Below are positions 12,177-22,326 of a stretch of 64,000 nt of DNA, in pieces. The first letter of the stretch is position 1. Every line of letters begins with the position of its first letter. The position numbers were made by a program, and so were the translations under genes. A model generated the notes under the pieces. That model did not search any database. It saw nothing but the letters and a program-made list of their open reading frames with translations, and was not told the DNA's origin. The stretch comes from Meandrina meandrites (Eukaryota; Cnidaria; Anthozoa; Scleractinia; Meandrinidae): positions 17,735,222-17,799,221 of the forward strand of contig OY855915.1 of the NCBI GenBank assembly GCA_963693305.1, given 5' to 3'.

Positions 12177-12190
12177 GGTTATGGGCCCAG
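12177..12190 (+). promoter_or_regulatory. Copia primer-binding site, initiator tRNA-Met type
   Basis: ggttatgggcccag lies 3 bases after the 5' LTR. It is complementary to the anticodon-arm region of initiator tRNA-Met (ctgggcccataacc), not to the tRNA 3' end. Priming by an internal cut of that tRNA is the known scheme for Drosophila copia. Confidence 0.8.
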
Positions 12191-12319
12191 GAGAGTATGG
12201 TTTGGTCGAGTTGAAATTGAGATGATCAGCGTCTGTGATCGATTGGAATTCGAGAGTAGGATCGAGCGGGCTTTTGAATTTGTGACGGATTTATTTTTAA
12301 ACGGTTGCGTGAATCAAAC

Positions 12320-13288
12320 ATGGAGGAAAAGTGGTCGATCGAACGATCGAACGATCCAACGGAAGCAACTGGAACACTTGGAAATTTCAAATGAAACATT
12401 TACTGCTGGCGAAAGGACTATGGGGCTTGGTAGATGGATCAGAAGTCCTTGCAGACGACGCCACGACAGCGGTGCAAGCCCTTTTTCGATCGAGGCTACA
12501 AAAAGCGTTCTCGACAATTGTGTTGGCGATTGATAGTGCTCAGCTTTACTTAATCACCTCAAGCGAAGAACCGAAGCAAGCGTGGGATGCGTTAAGGAAA
12601 CATTTTGAACGAGAGACACTCGCGAACAAACTATTTTTAAAGAGGCAGTATTTTCGTTCCGAGATGAAAGAGGGTACATCGGTGGAACAACATTTGAAGC
12701 ACATGAAGGACATCAACGATAAACTAGCAGCAATTGGGGCGCCCATTTCCGAGGACGATCAAGTTGTGACTTTATTAGGAAGTTTACCAAGAATTTTCGC
12801 AACCCTTGTCACCACTATCGAAGCTAGAATGGATGGAGTTAGCCTGGATTATGTCCAGCAAGCACTCATTCACGAAGAAATGAAGCAATCTGAGCTATCT
12901 GGTCAGTCATTAGAAGCTGAGTCAGCACTGATGGGGGCCTTCAGGAGAGATACGCCACGCGATCAGCCAACATGTTTTAGATGCGGTACTGTGGGCCATG
13001 TTCGCCGTGATTGTCCACGTAATCAGCCTACATGTTTTGGATGCGGCGATGTGGGCCACATTCGCCGTTATTGTCCCAAGAAATTTAAATGGCACAAAGC
13101 AAAAATGGCCGAGAGTGACGAGCGCCGACCGAAAAATTCTGACTTCGAAGGTGAAGATGTTTATGCTGCTGCGTTTATGGCGTCTGTTGAGAGCGTGGAG
13201 TCTGCGGAGAAGAAATGTAGTCCATGGGTTATCGACTCGGGTGCATCAAGTCATATGACGAAAGAAAAGCACGTTATGGTGAATTGTT
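12320..13288 (+). pseudogene. Copia gag and protease start
   Basis: The likely authentic ATG is at 12320, just before an 8-bp tandem duplication (gaacgatc twice, about 12341-12356). That duplication shifts the frame, so the rest reads as an ORF from 12331. The product has a UBN2/gag-type capsid region (WNTWKFQMKHLL near its start) and two CCHC zinc knuckles, CFRCGTVGHVRRDC and CFGCGDVGHIRRYC, that would bind RNA. It then enters the aspartic protease with the active-site motif WVIDSGASSHMT. A one-base insertion at about 13283-13290 breaks the frame soon after the protease motif. In the family, gag packages the RNA and the protease cuts the polyprotein. Confidence 0.88.
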
Positions 13289-14634
13289 CAGGAATTCGAC
13301 AAGCCTGAAAATGTTGCGCTGGGTGATGGTCGTGTTGTGAAAGCGTTGGGGTCTGGAAGCGTACGAATGAATATGCTGTTTGAAGCAACTGAATCCAAGA
13401 AAGCAGTTTTGTATGATGTGCTGTACGTGCCTAAACTCACTTGCAACCTTTTTTCCGTAAGAGCTGCACTTGCTAAGGGCAACGCCGTAGAGTTTGGTCC
13501 GCAAAAATGTTGTATCAGGGATGAAAATGGAAAGCTTCGTGGAATGGGGTCACTGGCTGATAAACTCTATCAACTAGACTGTCAAGTTGTCCCTACAGCG
13601 GACACTAGGTACGCCTCAGCTGCGTCATCTCAAGGTAGCGACTTATGGCATCAACGTCTTGGACATGTACACGAGCCACGCCTCAAGAAATGTGTGGAGA
13701 GTGAATCTGTACAAGAAATTGACATCAAGAAAATGACTGAACTGTCTTTCTGTGAAGGATGTTTGGCAGGGAAGATGTGTAGAAAACCGTTTCCCGCAGT
13801 GGGAGAGATCCGGTCGACGCGGAGACTACAGCTTGTGCACAGTGACGTCTGCGGTCCAATGCACACGCCCTCGATTGGAGGAGCAAAGTATTTTGTTACG
13901 TTTATTGATTACTACACTCGGTGCTGTGCTGTACACTTCATGAAACACAAGTCAGAAGTGTTTGATAAGTTTATAGAATTTGAAGCCTCAGTTACCAATG
14001 ATGTCTGTAAGGCAATAGGAACTTTGCGAACGGACAATGGCGGCGAGTATTTGTCTACTGAACTACAGAACTATCTGAAGGAGAAAGGAATTAGACACCC
14101 CAACAGAATGGTGTAGCAGAAAGAATGAATCGGACTTTGGTCGAGTCAGCACGTTCGATGATTGCGCATGCGGCATTATCGAACATCTTTTGGGCTGAAG
14201 CCATCTCTATAGCTGCTTATGTGAGAAACCGCCTTCCTACGACGGCGCTTAAAGAGAATGAAACTCCTTATGAGAGTTGGTATGGAAGGAAACCAGATGT
14301 GAGCCACTTACGTGTATTTGGGTGTATGGCCTATGCCAGCGTACCTGACAGTGAACGACGGAAGTTTGACAAGAAGTCGAAGAAGATGCGTTTCGTGGGC
14401 TACAGCTTAGCGTCAAAGGGATATCGCCTTTTTGATGAGACAAACCGAAAGAGGTATATCCGGAGAGATGTGGAGTTCAATGAAAACGATTTCGTTCAGA
14501 AGCAAGCCATGACAACAGAGCCAGACCCAAGGTGCGAGGAAGCGAAGCGAAATGAGGTACCCCCTAGAAAAGATGAAGAAGGAGAACAAGGAGAAATGAC
14601 GAAATTAGAAGAAGACACGCCGGAAGAACCTTGA
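13289..14634 (+). pseudogene. Copia protease end and integrase
   Basis: Continues the polyprotein after the frameshift. It contains the GAG-pre-integrase segment with the zinc-binding pattern (HQRLGH ... FCEGCLAGK) and the integrase core with aspartates in VHSDVCGPM and RTDNGGEY. Near 14,096 a small deletion joins GIRH directly to the PQQNGVAERMN motif in another frame, removing a few residues around the active site and changing frame. The final part (14,125 onward) runs to a TGA at 14632-14634 in the variable linker before RT. Integrase normally inserts the cDNA, but this copy cannot make it. Confidence 0.88.
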
Positions 14635-16164
14635 CAGTCTGTAAGAACACGAAAAGCACCAGTCGGATACGGCTATGACGAATACACAGATACGGCAACT
14701 CACCACGTACATCATGTCGCCTAACATCTTTCTGAGATTGACGAACCCACAACTATGCAAGAAGCAAGATTAGGTGATCACGCTGCAGAATGAAAAGTCG
14801 CTACGGATTCAGAATACAATTCGCTGATTGAAAACAAGACGTGGGAGTTGGTTGAATTACCCCCAGGTCGGAAAGCTGTTGGGTGCAAATGGGTGTTTAA
14901 ACTGAAACACGCTGGGGATGGTACAGTGGAACGATTCAAAGCACGCCTAGTGGCCAAGGGTTACGCCAAGAAATATGGAATTGACTATCATGAAACTTTT
15001 TCGCCCGTAGTTCGTTTCTCTTCAATACGTTTCTTGTTAGCGTTTGCAGTTCAGAATGATTTGCTGATTCACCAGATGGACGTAGAAACCGCTTTTCTCA
15101 ACGGTAAACTCGATGTGATTTACATGCAGCAACCGGAAGGCTACGTGAAGCCTGGGGAGGAAAATTTAGTATGCAAGCTAGAGAAGTCGCTGTATGGGTT
15201 AAAGCAGTCTTCCCGCTGTTGGAACAAAGCTTTTCGGGAATGTATTGAGAAGATTGGCTTCATTCAAGCCTCGGCAGATCCCTGTGTGTTCATCAGAAAG
15301 GATGCATTGACTATCATTGGAGTTCACGTTGATGATCTAATGATACTAGCTAGAAACATGACGGAGATGAAGAGTGTCAAGGACAGCCTAAACTTGCAGT
15401 TTAAGATGAAGGACATGGGGGAGCTGCATTACTATGTAGGAGTCTGTATTGTTCAAGATGTGAAAAACCAGCAAGTTCACCTTCATCAAGGGCAGTACAT
15501 CGAAAAGATGCTCGAGAAGTATGGGCAAACAGAAGCGAAACCGGTGTCTACACCTGCTGATTTGAACGTCAAGCTGCAAAAGGAAGATGGTTTTAGCAGA
15601 CCGGTTGATGCGACCTCGTACCAGTCGATGGTTGGAAGCCTACTTTATGCCGCAATCGCAACTCGTCCAGACATCGCCCAAGCAGTGGGAGTTGTCTCAA
15701 AGTTCTGTGCCAATCCTACACAAAATCATTTAACAGTAGCAAAGCGGATCCTCAGATATCTGAAAGCAACTGCATATCTTGGTTTGAGTTACAGGAAGTG
15801 TGCTAATGGAAATTTGATCGGTTAATCAGATGCAGATTGGGCGGGAGATATAGATGACCGTCATTCCACTTAAGGAAACGTGTTCTCATTTGCGTGTGGA
15901 GCAGTGAGTTGGTTAAGCAAAAAACAGGCTACCGTTGCGTTGTCGACAGCAGAAGCAGAGCATGTAGCCCTAAGTACGGCCACTCAGGAATCAATTTTGC
16001 TTCGAAGGTTGTTGGCAGACGTAGGAGAACCTCCAGAGGGGCCAACTGAGATATATGAAGACAACCAAGGGGCTATTTCAATGGCTAAGAATCCCGTGGG
16101 CCATGCCAGAACCAAGCACATCGATATACGTTACCACTTCGTTCGCGAAGGAGTACAGGACGGA
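14635..16164 (+). pseudogene. Copia reverse transcriptase and RNase H (5' part)
   Basis: In frame with the preceding segment but with further stops: TAA at 14722, TGA at 14791 (where the family has Trp), TAA at 15823 and TAA at 15871. RVT_2-type RT motifs are clear: CKWVFKLK, LVAKGY, DVETAFLNG, LYGLKQSSRCW and the catalytic VDD, here with His before it (HVDDL) where Copia RTs usually have Tyr. The RNase H segment (SKKQATVALSTAEAE, EDNQGAI) runs to the insertion point of the nested element at 16,170 and resumes at 22,892. Confidence 0.9.
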
Positions 16165-16217
16165 GCGATCAGTAGTTATATATGTCGGGAATTAAGCCTC
16201 ATTGGTGGATGCCCTTT

Positions 16218-16492
16218 GGATTCCCTCGTAAAAGTGGATTCCCTTCATTACATATGCAGGATTCCCTCGTAAAAGTGGATTCCCTTCATTACATATGCAG
16301 GATTCCCTCGTAAAAGTGGATTCCCTTCATTACATATGCAGGATTCCATCGTAAAAGTGGATTCCCTTCATTACATATGCAGGATTCCCTCGTAAAAGTG
16401 GATTCCCTTCATTACATATGCAGGATTTCCTCGTAAAAGTGGATTCCCTTCATTACATATGCAGGATTCCCTCGACAAAGTGGATTCCTGAA
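16218..16492 (+). repeat. 41-bp tandem array in left TIR
   Basis: Six full and one partial copy of a 41-bp unit beginning ggattccctcgtaaaagtgg, with repeat starts at 16218, 16259, 16300, 16341, 16382, 16423 and 16464. It lies 47 bp from the element end. Subterminal repeats of this kind often bind transposase, but no function is shown here. Confidence 0.9.
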
Positions 16493-17505
16493 TACTAATT
16501 TGGACTTCCTGCATACTAATAAAGTGCCTTCCTCCATACTAATGAGCGTCCTTCTTACACAATGAGAACAATAGACATGCCCAGACTTGATCGCTCTATT
16601 TACACCCTGATTGGATCTTAAGATTTATATTATCTGTTCAAAATAAAAAGCGGGTTGATATCGAAAGTGCTATCGTTCTTGCAATCGCTTTGCTTCATTT
16701 AAACAATGGTATAGACTCGATATGCTTAAGTGAACTCAATTATAAACAAAGCATGACCAATCGAACTAATCCTTTCACAAACGAAAAATAAAACAATAGC
16801 GTGTATGCGCTTCGGTGACCTTAAATTAAACTCCTCGGTTTTAAGCACGAAAGCGAATTGCTGCGTAAGTAACATTAATGCTAAGCACACAAATAGTATA
16901 TCAAGCAAAACCTTTATTTTTGGCCTTTGAAATGTAATTTTGGATTCCGGCTGCATACTTTTATTAAGTGTCTAGTCGCTTCTTTTCGCGACAATGAAAC
17001 AATAGACCTGCCACCAGAACGAATTATTATTCACAAACGAAAAATATATATGCGCTTCAGTGACCCCGAACGTAAACATTGCAAGTGCGAAGCGAATTGC
17101 CGCGAATAATAAACACAAACAGATTACAACTCAAGCAAAATTTTTATTTCATCAAAAACACAGCCTTACAGGACAAAAGTCAGCAGTTTCATATAACAAA
17201 AAACACGTTTAACTGTTCTCACCATTATTTTCTTTCTCGGTTGCTCTAGTTTCTTCATGAAATGTAAATATTCCAAACCGTATAATAAATTCAAACTTAC
17301 TCGTTCCAACCTTAGAGTTATTACAACTCTGGTCTGAACATGAGTAATGGAAGAAAAGTGCTACACTAGTGTTGTTATACAGCCATGTTCCTATTAAAAT
17401 TCTATGGCAGAGAAAGACATAAACAGCTGATCTCCTCAAATAGGTTTATTGATAACAAAGCCACGATTAAATGTGTTATAAGAACAGTGCACAGACAGAG
17501 TTCGC

Positions 17506-17712
17506 TTAGTTTTCGGGAACGGGTTGTTTGACAAACAATCGATTGAGTAGGAATTTCCGCTTATCGACAGCAAGTTCCGTCGATTCCAGCCAATCATATC
17601 CTTCTGAGTCTTTGAGATCCTGTCTTGTTTGCATGACTTTACGGAATGTAGAATCCTTTTTCATCGCATGCATCCATTTTAAATACTCCATGAATACTAT
17701 TCTCAACTCCTT
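17506..17712 (-). pseudogene. truncated C-terminal copy of the 164-aa gene
   Basis: The left-arm copy encodes the last about 69 residues (from ELRIVF to the same VPEN end) with one visible change, Met for Leu in VFMEYL. The sequence stops at the inner TIR border and is followed by an unrelated stem-loop, so it has no start region or promoter. Confidence 0.8.
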
Positions 17713-17714
17713 TG

Positions 17715-17908
17715 TTACAAATTCAGCGTTCGCAATTTATGCTAAAATATTCAAATCAATGTTTTTTTGCATTCCATCGAGTGAACAAAAGAGTGAGGGA
17801 AAAAAACACAATATTGAAAACAATAGCAACGAACTGTATTTATCAAGATCGAATGTAAAAAACATTGATTTGAATATTTTAGCATAAATTGCGAAAGTTA
17901 AATTTGTA
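17715..17908. repeat. stem-loop at inner border of left TIR
   Basis: About 55-bp imperfect inverted arms, including gcaatttatgctaaaatatt and its complement, around about 85 bp. It begins exactly where left-arm homology ends (17,713), so it may be an inserted fold-back element or a hairpin that stopped arm copying. Confidence 0.65.
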
Positions 17909-18377
17909 ACGCAACTTTTTTGTCGGTTCGAACGCCTTCTTTAAGGATAAATTTGGACGTGTTCCAGTAAATCAACGTTAATAAAACTGTGGAATTAAAT
18001 TCTTTGCATTATCAAGCATGTGTTGCGAAAGTTTAAAAAAAATCGTTGGAGCCGTTTTGGAGATTTTCGAAAAAGCGCTAAAAGTAGAAAATTTACCAAA
18101 AATTACATTGGTAGTGACCGTATGAAAAAATCCAATTCTCGGGATCGCGATAAGGAAAATCAACAAAACTTTAACGGCGACGAAAGATAAGTTGAATACA
18201 CTTTTTGGTGTTATTTCGAAGTAATTTCATCAAAGCAGTGTCTTCAGATCGGTCCGTTTATCATTATAATACAAAAGGCATGGTTTGAAATATATTTTCG
18301 ATTTATTCGAAATCAAACATACAGAATTTTTTTATTCTTGTATATTTGATGTGCAGTACACCATAGTTTTAGATACT

Positions 18378-18744
18378 AGGGAGTTTAAGAAAACCACAAC
18401 GGCAACGGCAACGGGAACGTCGCTAAACAAAAGGTTTAATGAGTAGAACAATGGCTGTGCACGTGCGTTTTAATTCCTGGTACATTTCTTTGCCGTCCTC
18501 TGCAAAATGACAACGTGAAATGACCGAATTCTGCGTTGCCTGGAGAACGTGAACCACGACAGCTAACTTTTTAAATTTCTATTTCGAATTTATCGCTGTG
18601 TTCCAGATTTAGTTTTGAGATAGTTTTGACAGAGAGAAACAAACTAAATGACTTTCGAGTATCGTGATATTCGTAGCTAAAATATAATTCACTTTTTAAT
18701 CGACGTTGTCCTCGCCGTCGCCGTCGTGGTTTCTTAAACTCCCT
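18378..18744. mobile_element. MITE, 367 bp, with 3-bp ACT duplication
   Basis: Inverted ends agggagtttaaga...tcttaaactccct extend about 45 bp into GC-rich triplet-like sequence (cggcaacggcaacgg, rc ccgtcgccgtcg). ACT flanks both ends (18375-18377 and 18745-18747). A 3-bp duplication fits PIF/Harbinger-type elements, but the usual TWA is not seen. Nested inside the 6.7-kb element. Confidence 0.6.
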
Positions 18745-18987
18745 ACTGGTGTTAGTTTTTCTACGTCAAATCTTATTCGCGTAGAATTCAAGTTTAACTG
18801 ATATCTAGTTTTTCTGTTTATCGTTACCATGGAAATATCGATTTTCCTAAAAAATATATTATATCAAACTTCAATCCAATTCCAATACCTGGTGTAAATT
18901 TTACATCGATTCGAGTCCGGGAAGTTTGCTGAACGGCGAAATGAAAATGTTTGGTATGGTCCAGAAAAAACTGTAGAGAGACACCTT

Positions 18988-19250
18988 AAATGATTCTGTT
19001 AACTGTGAGATCATTTGATTTCATTCTTGAAGCCACTTTAACCAGTTTGTTTACGTCCGTATTTTAATTGTCTGAGTTAATCCATACTTTCGCGCTGGGC
19101 TTTAAATCATTTTGTTCAGTTGAAATCAATGCAAATAAATAGGGTGTGATATAACATGACTTGATCTCAAAATTTATAAAACAAAGCAAAAGATTTCGTT
19201 GTTGAGGGAAGGCAATGAAACCAATGAAAACTCTATAGTCAGACAAGGCT
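18988..19250 (-). repeat. inverted copy of internal block of nested element
   Basis: Inverse of 20,341-20,604 and, in part, of 19,602-19,795. The mirrored 60-aa frames (19,064-19,246 and 20,345-20,527) differ at one residue. The element therefore holds three copies of this block, one inverted. Confidence 0.8.
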
Positions 19251-19837
19251 TAAATATATCGATTGATCTTTATGATAACGGAAAAAATAGTTTTTACTCA
19301 AATGAAAATAAAAGAATACTATAATTTTAATAATTTTAACTATAGTTCATTAAATGATTGTAAAATTAAACAATATATTATTGTCCTGAAACAGAAGTAT
19401 ATTTCACATTGGAACCATACCCCACAAAACTCGATAAAACTTAACAAATCAACAAATCTTTTGCTTTGTTTTAGAAATTCTGTCGTTTATTTTAAGGGCC
19501 ACTCGGGCCACTCGGGCATATCGGGCCATTTTTGGCACTGTTTTTTGTCCAAGGGTGTGCATGGGAATCTCGTGTGAAGTTCGCGCGCGCGTTGCTAGAC
19601 AGAGATCAAGTCATGTTATATCACACCCTATTTATTTGCATTGATTTCAACTGAACAAAATGATTTAAAGCCCAGCGCGAAAGTATGGATTAACTCAGAC
19701 AATTAAAATACGGACGTAAACAAACTGGTTAAAGTGGTTTCAAGAATGAAATCAAATGATCTCACAGTTAACAGAATCATTTAACCCATTTAATATATAG
19801 TTGTATACAATGGTGGGGAGAACTTAGGAGAATTCAG

Positions 19838-20035
19838 AGGTACAGGAGGGGTACAGGAAGGGTACAGGAGGGGTACAGGAGGGGTACAGGAGGGGTACAG
19901 GAGGGGTACAGGAAGGGTACAGGAAGGGTACAGGAAGGGTACAGGAGGGGTACAGGAAGGGTACAGGAAGGGTACAGGAGGGGTACAGAAAGGGTACAGG
20001 AAGAGTACAGGAGGGGTACAGGAAGGATACAGCGA
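19838..20035 (+). repeat. 11-bp minisatellite 1
   Basis: About 17-18 copies of GGTACAGGAGG/GGTACAGGAAG. Because 11 is not a multiple of 3, each frame cycles over 33 bp, giving artificial repetitive ORFs on both strands. Confidence 0.9.
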
Positions 20036-20207
20036 GAGTATAATATTATGGCGGTGGTGGTAGTGGTGGTAAACGAGAAGGAGGAGGAGGTGGTGGTGCT
20101 CGAGGGGTTTTTACTGTTGTGCTTTGTAACCATACCTCCATCGATACCTATAAAAGAAGTGCACCGCTGCTTGCATTTTAGTCTGTTCATAGTCTGTTCG
20201 AATCACA

Positions 20208-20417
20208 ATGTCCAGCAATTACAATCATTTCGTTCAAAAAGGATATGGAAATTTTGAAGATTATGACGATGGCATTGAAAGTGAACACTCATCTCAAAGC
20301 TCTACATCTAGTGAAGAAATGGAATCATCCCAAGAGGAAGAGCCTTGTCTGACTATAGAGTTTTCATTGGTTTCATTGCCTTCCCTCAACAACGAAATCT
20401 TTTGCTTTGTTTTATAA
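20208..20417 (+). pseudogene. truncated N-terminal copy of the 164-aa gene
   Basis: The first 45 or so codons match the full gene exactly through the acidic Ser/Glu stretch. At about 20,342 the frame passes into unrelated sequence (PCLTIEF...) and stops at 20,417. It keeps the TATA box at 20,149 and the upstream minisatellite, so it could be transcribed into a short acidic peptide. It results from the tandem duplication of this part of the element. Confidence 0.75.
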
Positions 20418-20649
20418 ATTCTGAGATCAAGTCATGTTATATCACACCCTATTTATTTGCATTGATTTCAACTGAACAAAATGATTTAAAGCCCAGCGCG
20501 AAAGTATGGATTAACTCAGACAATTAAAATACGGACGTAAACAAACTGGTTAAAGTGGTTTCAAGAATGAAATCAAATGATCTCACAGTTAACAGAATCA
20601 TTTAATATATAGTTATATACAATGGTGGGGAGAACTTAGGAGAATTCAG

Positions 20650-20880
20650 AGGTATACAGGGGGGGTACAGGAAGGGTACAGGAGGGGTACAGGAAGGGTA
20701 CAGGAGGGGTGCAGGAGGGGTACAGGAAGGGTACAGGAGGGGTACAGGAAGGGTACAGGAGGGGTACAGGAGGGGTACAGGAGGGGTACAGGAAGGGTAC
20801 AGGAAGGGTACAGGAGGGGTACAGGAAGGGTACAGGAAGGGTACAGGAGGGATACAGGAGGGGTACAGGACGGATACAGC
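20650..20880 (+). repeat. 11-bp minisatellite 2
   Basis: Same 11-bp unit with about 20 copies. It ends about 115 bp before the TATA box of the 164-aa gene. It differs in copy number and order of AGG and AAG variants from minisatellite 1. Confidence 0.9.
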
Positions 20881-20995
20881 GAGAGTATAATATTATGGCG
20901 GTGGTGGTAGTGGTGGTAAACGAGAAGGAGGAGGAGGTGGTGGTGGTCGAGGGGTTTTTACCGTTGTGCTTTGTAACCATACCTCCATCGATACC

Positions 20996-21003
20996 TATAA
21001 AAG
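20996..21003 (+). promoter_or_regulatory. TATA box of the 164-aa gene
   Basis: TATAAAAG lies 52 bp before the ATG at 21055, giving an expected start about 25-30 bp downstream and a 5' UTR of about 25 bases. The same box stands at 20149-20156 before the truncated duplicate. Confidence 0.6.
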
Positions 21004-21054
21004 AAGTGCACCGCTGCTTGCATTTTAGTCTGTTCATAGTCTGTTCGAATCACA

Positions 21055-21549
21055 ATGTCCAGCAATTACAATCATTTCGTTCAAAAAGGATATGGAAATT
21101 TTGAAGATTATGACGATGGCATTGAAAGTGAACACTCATCTCAAAGCTCTACATCTAGTGAAGAAATGGAATCATCCCAAGAGGAAGAGGAGCATATAGA
21201 TCCTTGGTCACGCATTCAAGATGATGCAAGTGATCGCCATGAAGCCCAGCTCGAAGCTCTAATAAACGATTATGAACAAAATGGAGATTCGTCTGAAGTG
21301 GCCCGCATTAAGGCCGAGAACGCTTTGCTCCCTGTATATAGAAAGGAGTTGAGAATAGTATTCTTGGAGTATTTAAAATGGATGCATGCGATGAAAAAGG
21401 ATTCTACATTCCGTAAAGTCATGCAAACAAGACAGGATCTCAAAGACTCAGAAGGATATGATTGGCTGGAATCGACGGAACTTGCTGTCGATAAGCGGAA
21501 ATTCCTACTCAATCGATTGTTTGTCAAACAACCCGTTCCCGAAAACTAA
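21055..21549 (+). CDS. unrecognised 164-aa acidic protein of nested element
   Basis: Starts MSSNYNHFVQKGYGNF. An acidic, Ser-rich stretch follows (about residues 19-48, with many E and S), then a charged, probably helical domain (about 50-155) with motifs PWSRIQDDA, ALLPVYRKELR, EYLKWMHAMKKD and KRKFLLNRLF. No signal peptide, membrane segment or catalytic signature is seen. I do not recognise the family. The acidic tail plus basic helical body suggests a nucleic-acid or protein-binding role, but this is not established. It is a compact unit, with TATA at 20,996, ATG at 21,055, stop at 21,549 and AATAAA at 21,605. It spans the inner edge of the right TIR. It is the only ORF in the element that looks like a real gene. 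Confidence 0.7.
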   Translation: MSSNYNHFVQKGYGNFEDYDDGIESEHSSQSSTSSEEMESSQEEEEHIDPWSRIQDDASDRHEAQLEALINDYEQNGDSSEVARIKAENALLPVYRKELRIVFLEYLKWMHAMKKDSTFRKVMQTRQDLKDSEGYDWLESTELAVDKRKFLLNRLFVKQPVPEN

Positions 21550-21604
21550 GCGAACTCTGTCTGTGCACTGTTCTTATAACACATTTAATCGTGGCTTTGT
21601 TATC

Positions 21605-21610
21605 AATAAA
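21605..21610 (+). terminator. polyadenylation signal of the 164-aa gene
   Basis: AATAAA 55 bp after the stop codon, a normal distance for an animal mRNA end. Confidence 0.5.
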
Positions 21611-21615
21611 CCTAT

Positions 21616-21846
21616 TTGAGGAGATCAGCTGTTTATGTCTTTCTCTGCCATAGAATTTTAATAGGAACATGGCTGTATAACAACACTAGTGTAGCACTTT
21701 TCTTCCATTACTCATGTTCAGACCAGAGTTGTAATTACTCTAAGGTTAGAGCGAGTAAGTTTGAATTTATTATACGGTTTGGAATATTTACATTTCGAGA
21801 AGAAACTAGAGCCACCGAGAAAGAAAATAAAGATGGGAACAGTTAA
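21616..21846 (+). CDS. 76-aa open frame in right TIR, doubtful
   Basis: Open frame MRRSAVYVFLCHRI... ending DGNS. An inverted near-copy is at 17,209-17,439. The two differ at about six residues over 76, including non-conservative changes, so nothing shows selection for the protein. It lies just after the polyadenylation signal of the 164-aa gene. Listed because both arms keep it open. Confidence 0.25.
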   Translation: MRRSAVYVFLCHRILIGTWLYNNTSVALFFHYSCSDQSCNYSKVRASKFEFIIRFGIFTFREETRATEKENKDGNS

Positions 21847-22095
21847 ACGTGTTTTTTGTTATATGAAACTGCTGACTTTTGTCCTGTAAGGCTGTGTGTT
21901 TGATGAAATAAAAATTTTGCTTGAGTTATAATCTGCTTGTGTTTATTATTCGCGGCAATTCGCTTCGCACTTGCAATGTTTACGTTCGGGGTCACTGAAG
22001 CGCATATATATTTTTCGTTTGTGAATAATAATTCGTTCTGGTGGCAGGTCTATTGTTTCATTGTCGCGAAAAGAAGCGACTAGACACTTAATAGT

Positions 22096-22326
22096 ATGAA
22101 GCCGGAATCCAAAATTGCATTTCAAAGGCCAAAAATAAAGGTTTTGCTTGATATACTATTTGTGTGTTTAGCATTAATGTTACTTACGCAGCAATTCGCT
22201 TTCGTGCTTAAAACCGAGGAGTTTAATTTAAGGTCACCGAAGCGCATACACGCTATTGTTTTATTTTTCGTTTGCGAAAGGATTAGTTCGATTGGTCAGG
22301 ATTTGTTTATAATTGAGTTCACTTAA
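22096..22326 (+). CDS. 76-aa open frame with one hydrophobic segment, doubtful
   Basis: Open frame MKPESKIAFQRPKIKV... with a possible membrane segment LLDILFVCLALMLLTQQ at residues 17-33. The left-arm mirror is 16,726-16,956, with about four differences in 76 residues. There is no homology I recognise. It may be a chance frame in the TIR. Confidence 0.3.
   Translation: MKPESKIAFQRPKIKVLLDILFVCLALMLLTQQFAFVLKTEEFNLRSPKRIHAIVLFFVCERISSIGQDLFIIEFT

Larger units (their letters stand above)
16171..17713 (+). repeat. left terminal inverted repeat of nested element
   Basis: Pairs with 21,342-22,885 in inverse orientation (coordinates sum to about 39,055), with roughly 98% identity judged from matching open frames. 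From the outside in it has the 15-bp end, a 41-bp tandem array, AT-rich sequence, mirrored small ORFs and the 3' two-fifths of the 164-aa gene. It stops inside that gene at about 17,713, so the arm was probably copied from the right end. Confidence 0.85.
19602..21190 (+). repeat. tandem duplication of about 0.8 kb inside nested element
   Basis: Two direct copies start at 19,602 and 20,423 with gagatcaagtcatgttat. Each has a conserved leader, a GGTACAGG minisatellite, a GGT-rich stretch, a TATA box and the start of the 164-aa gene. Only the second copy leads into a full gene. Confidence 0.85.

Noticed and set aside
16218..16492. CRISPR-like array
   Set aside because: The units are contiguous with no variable spacers, and the setting is a eukaryotic transposable element.
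19834..20190. 118-aa minus-strand ORF with PSCTLPVPLLY repeats
   Set aside because: It is the translation of the 11-bp minisatellite. All frames repeat every 33 bp.
20636..21104. Repetitive ORFs on both strands over the second minisatellite (TCTLPVP and QEGYRKGTGG types)
   Set aside because: Same reason. They also overlap the real gene start in another frame.
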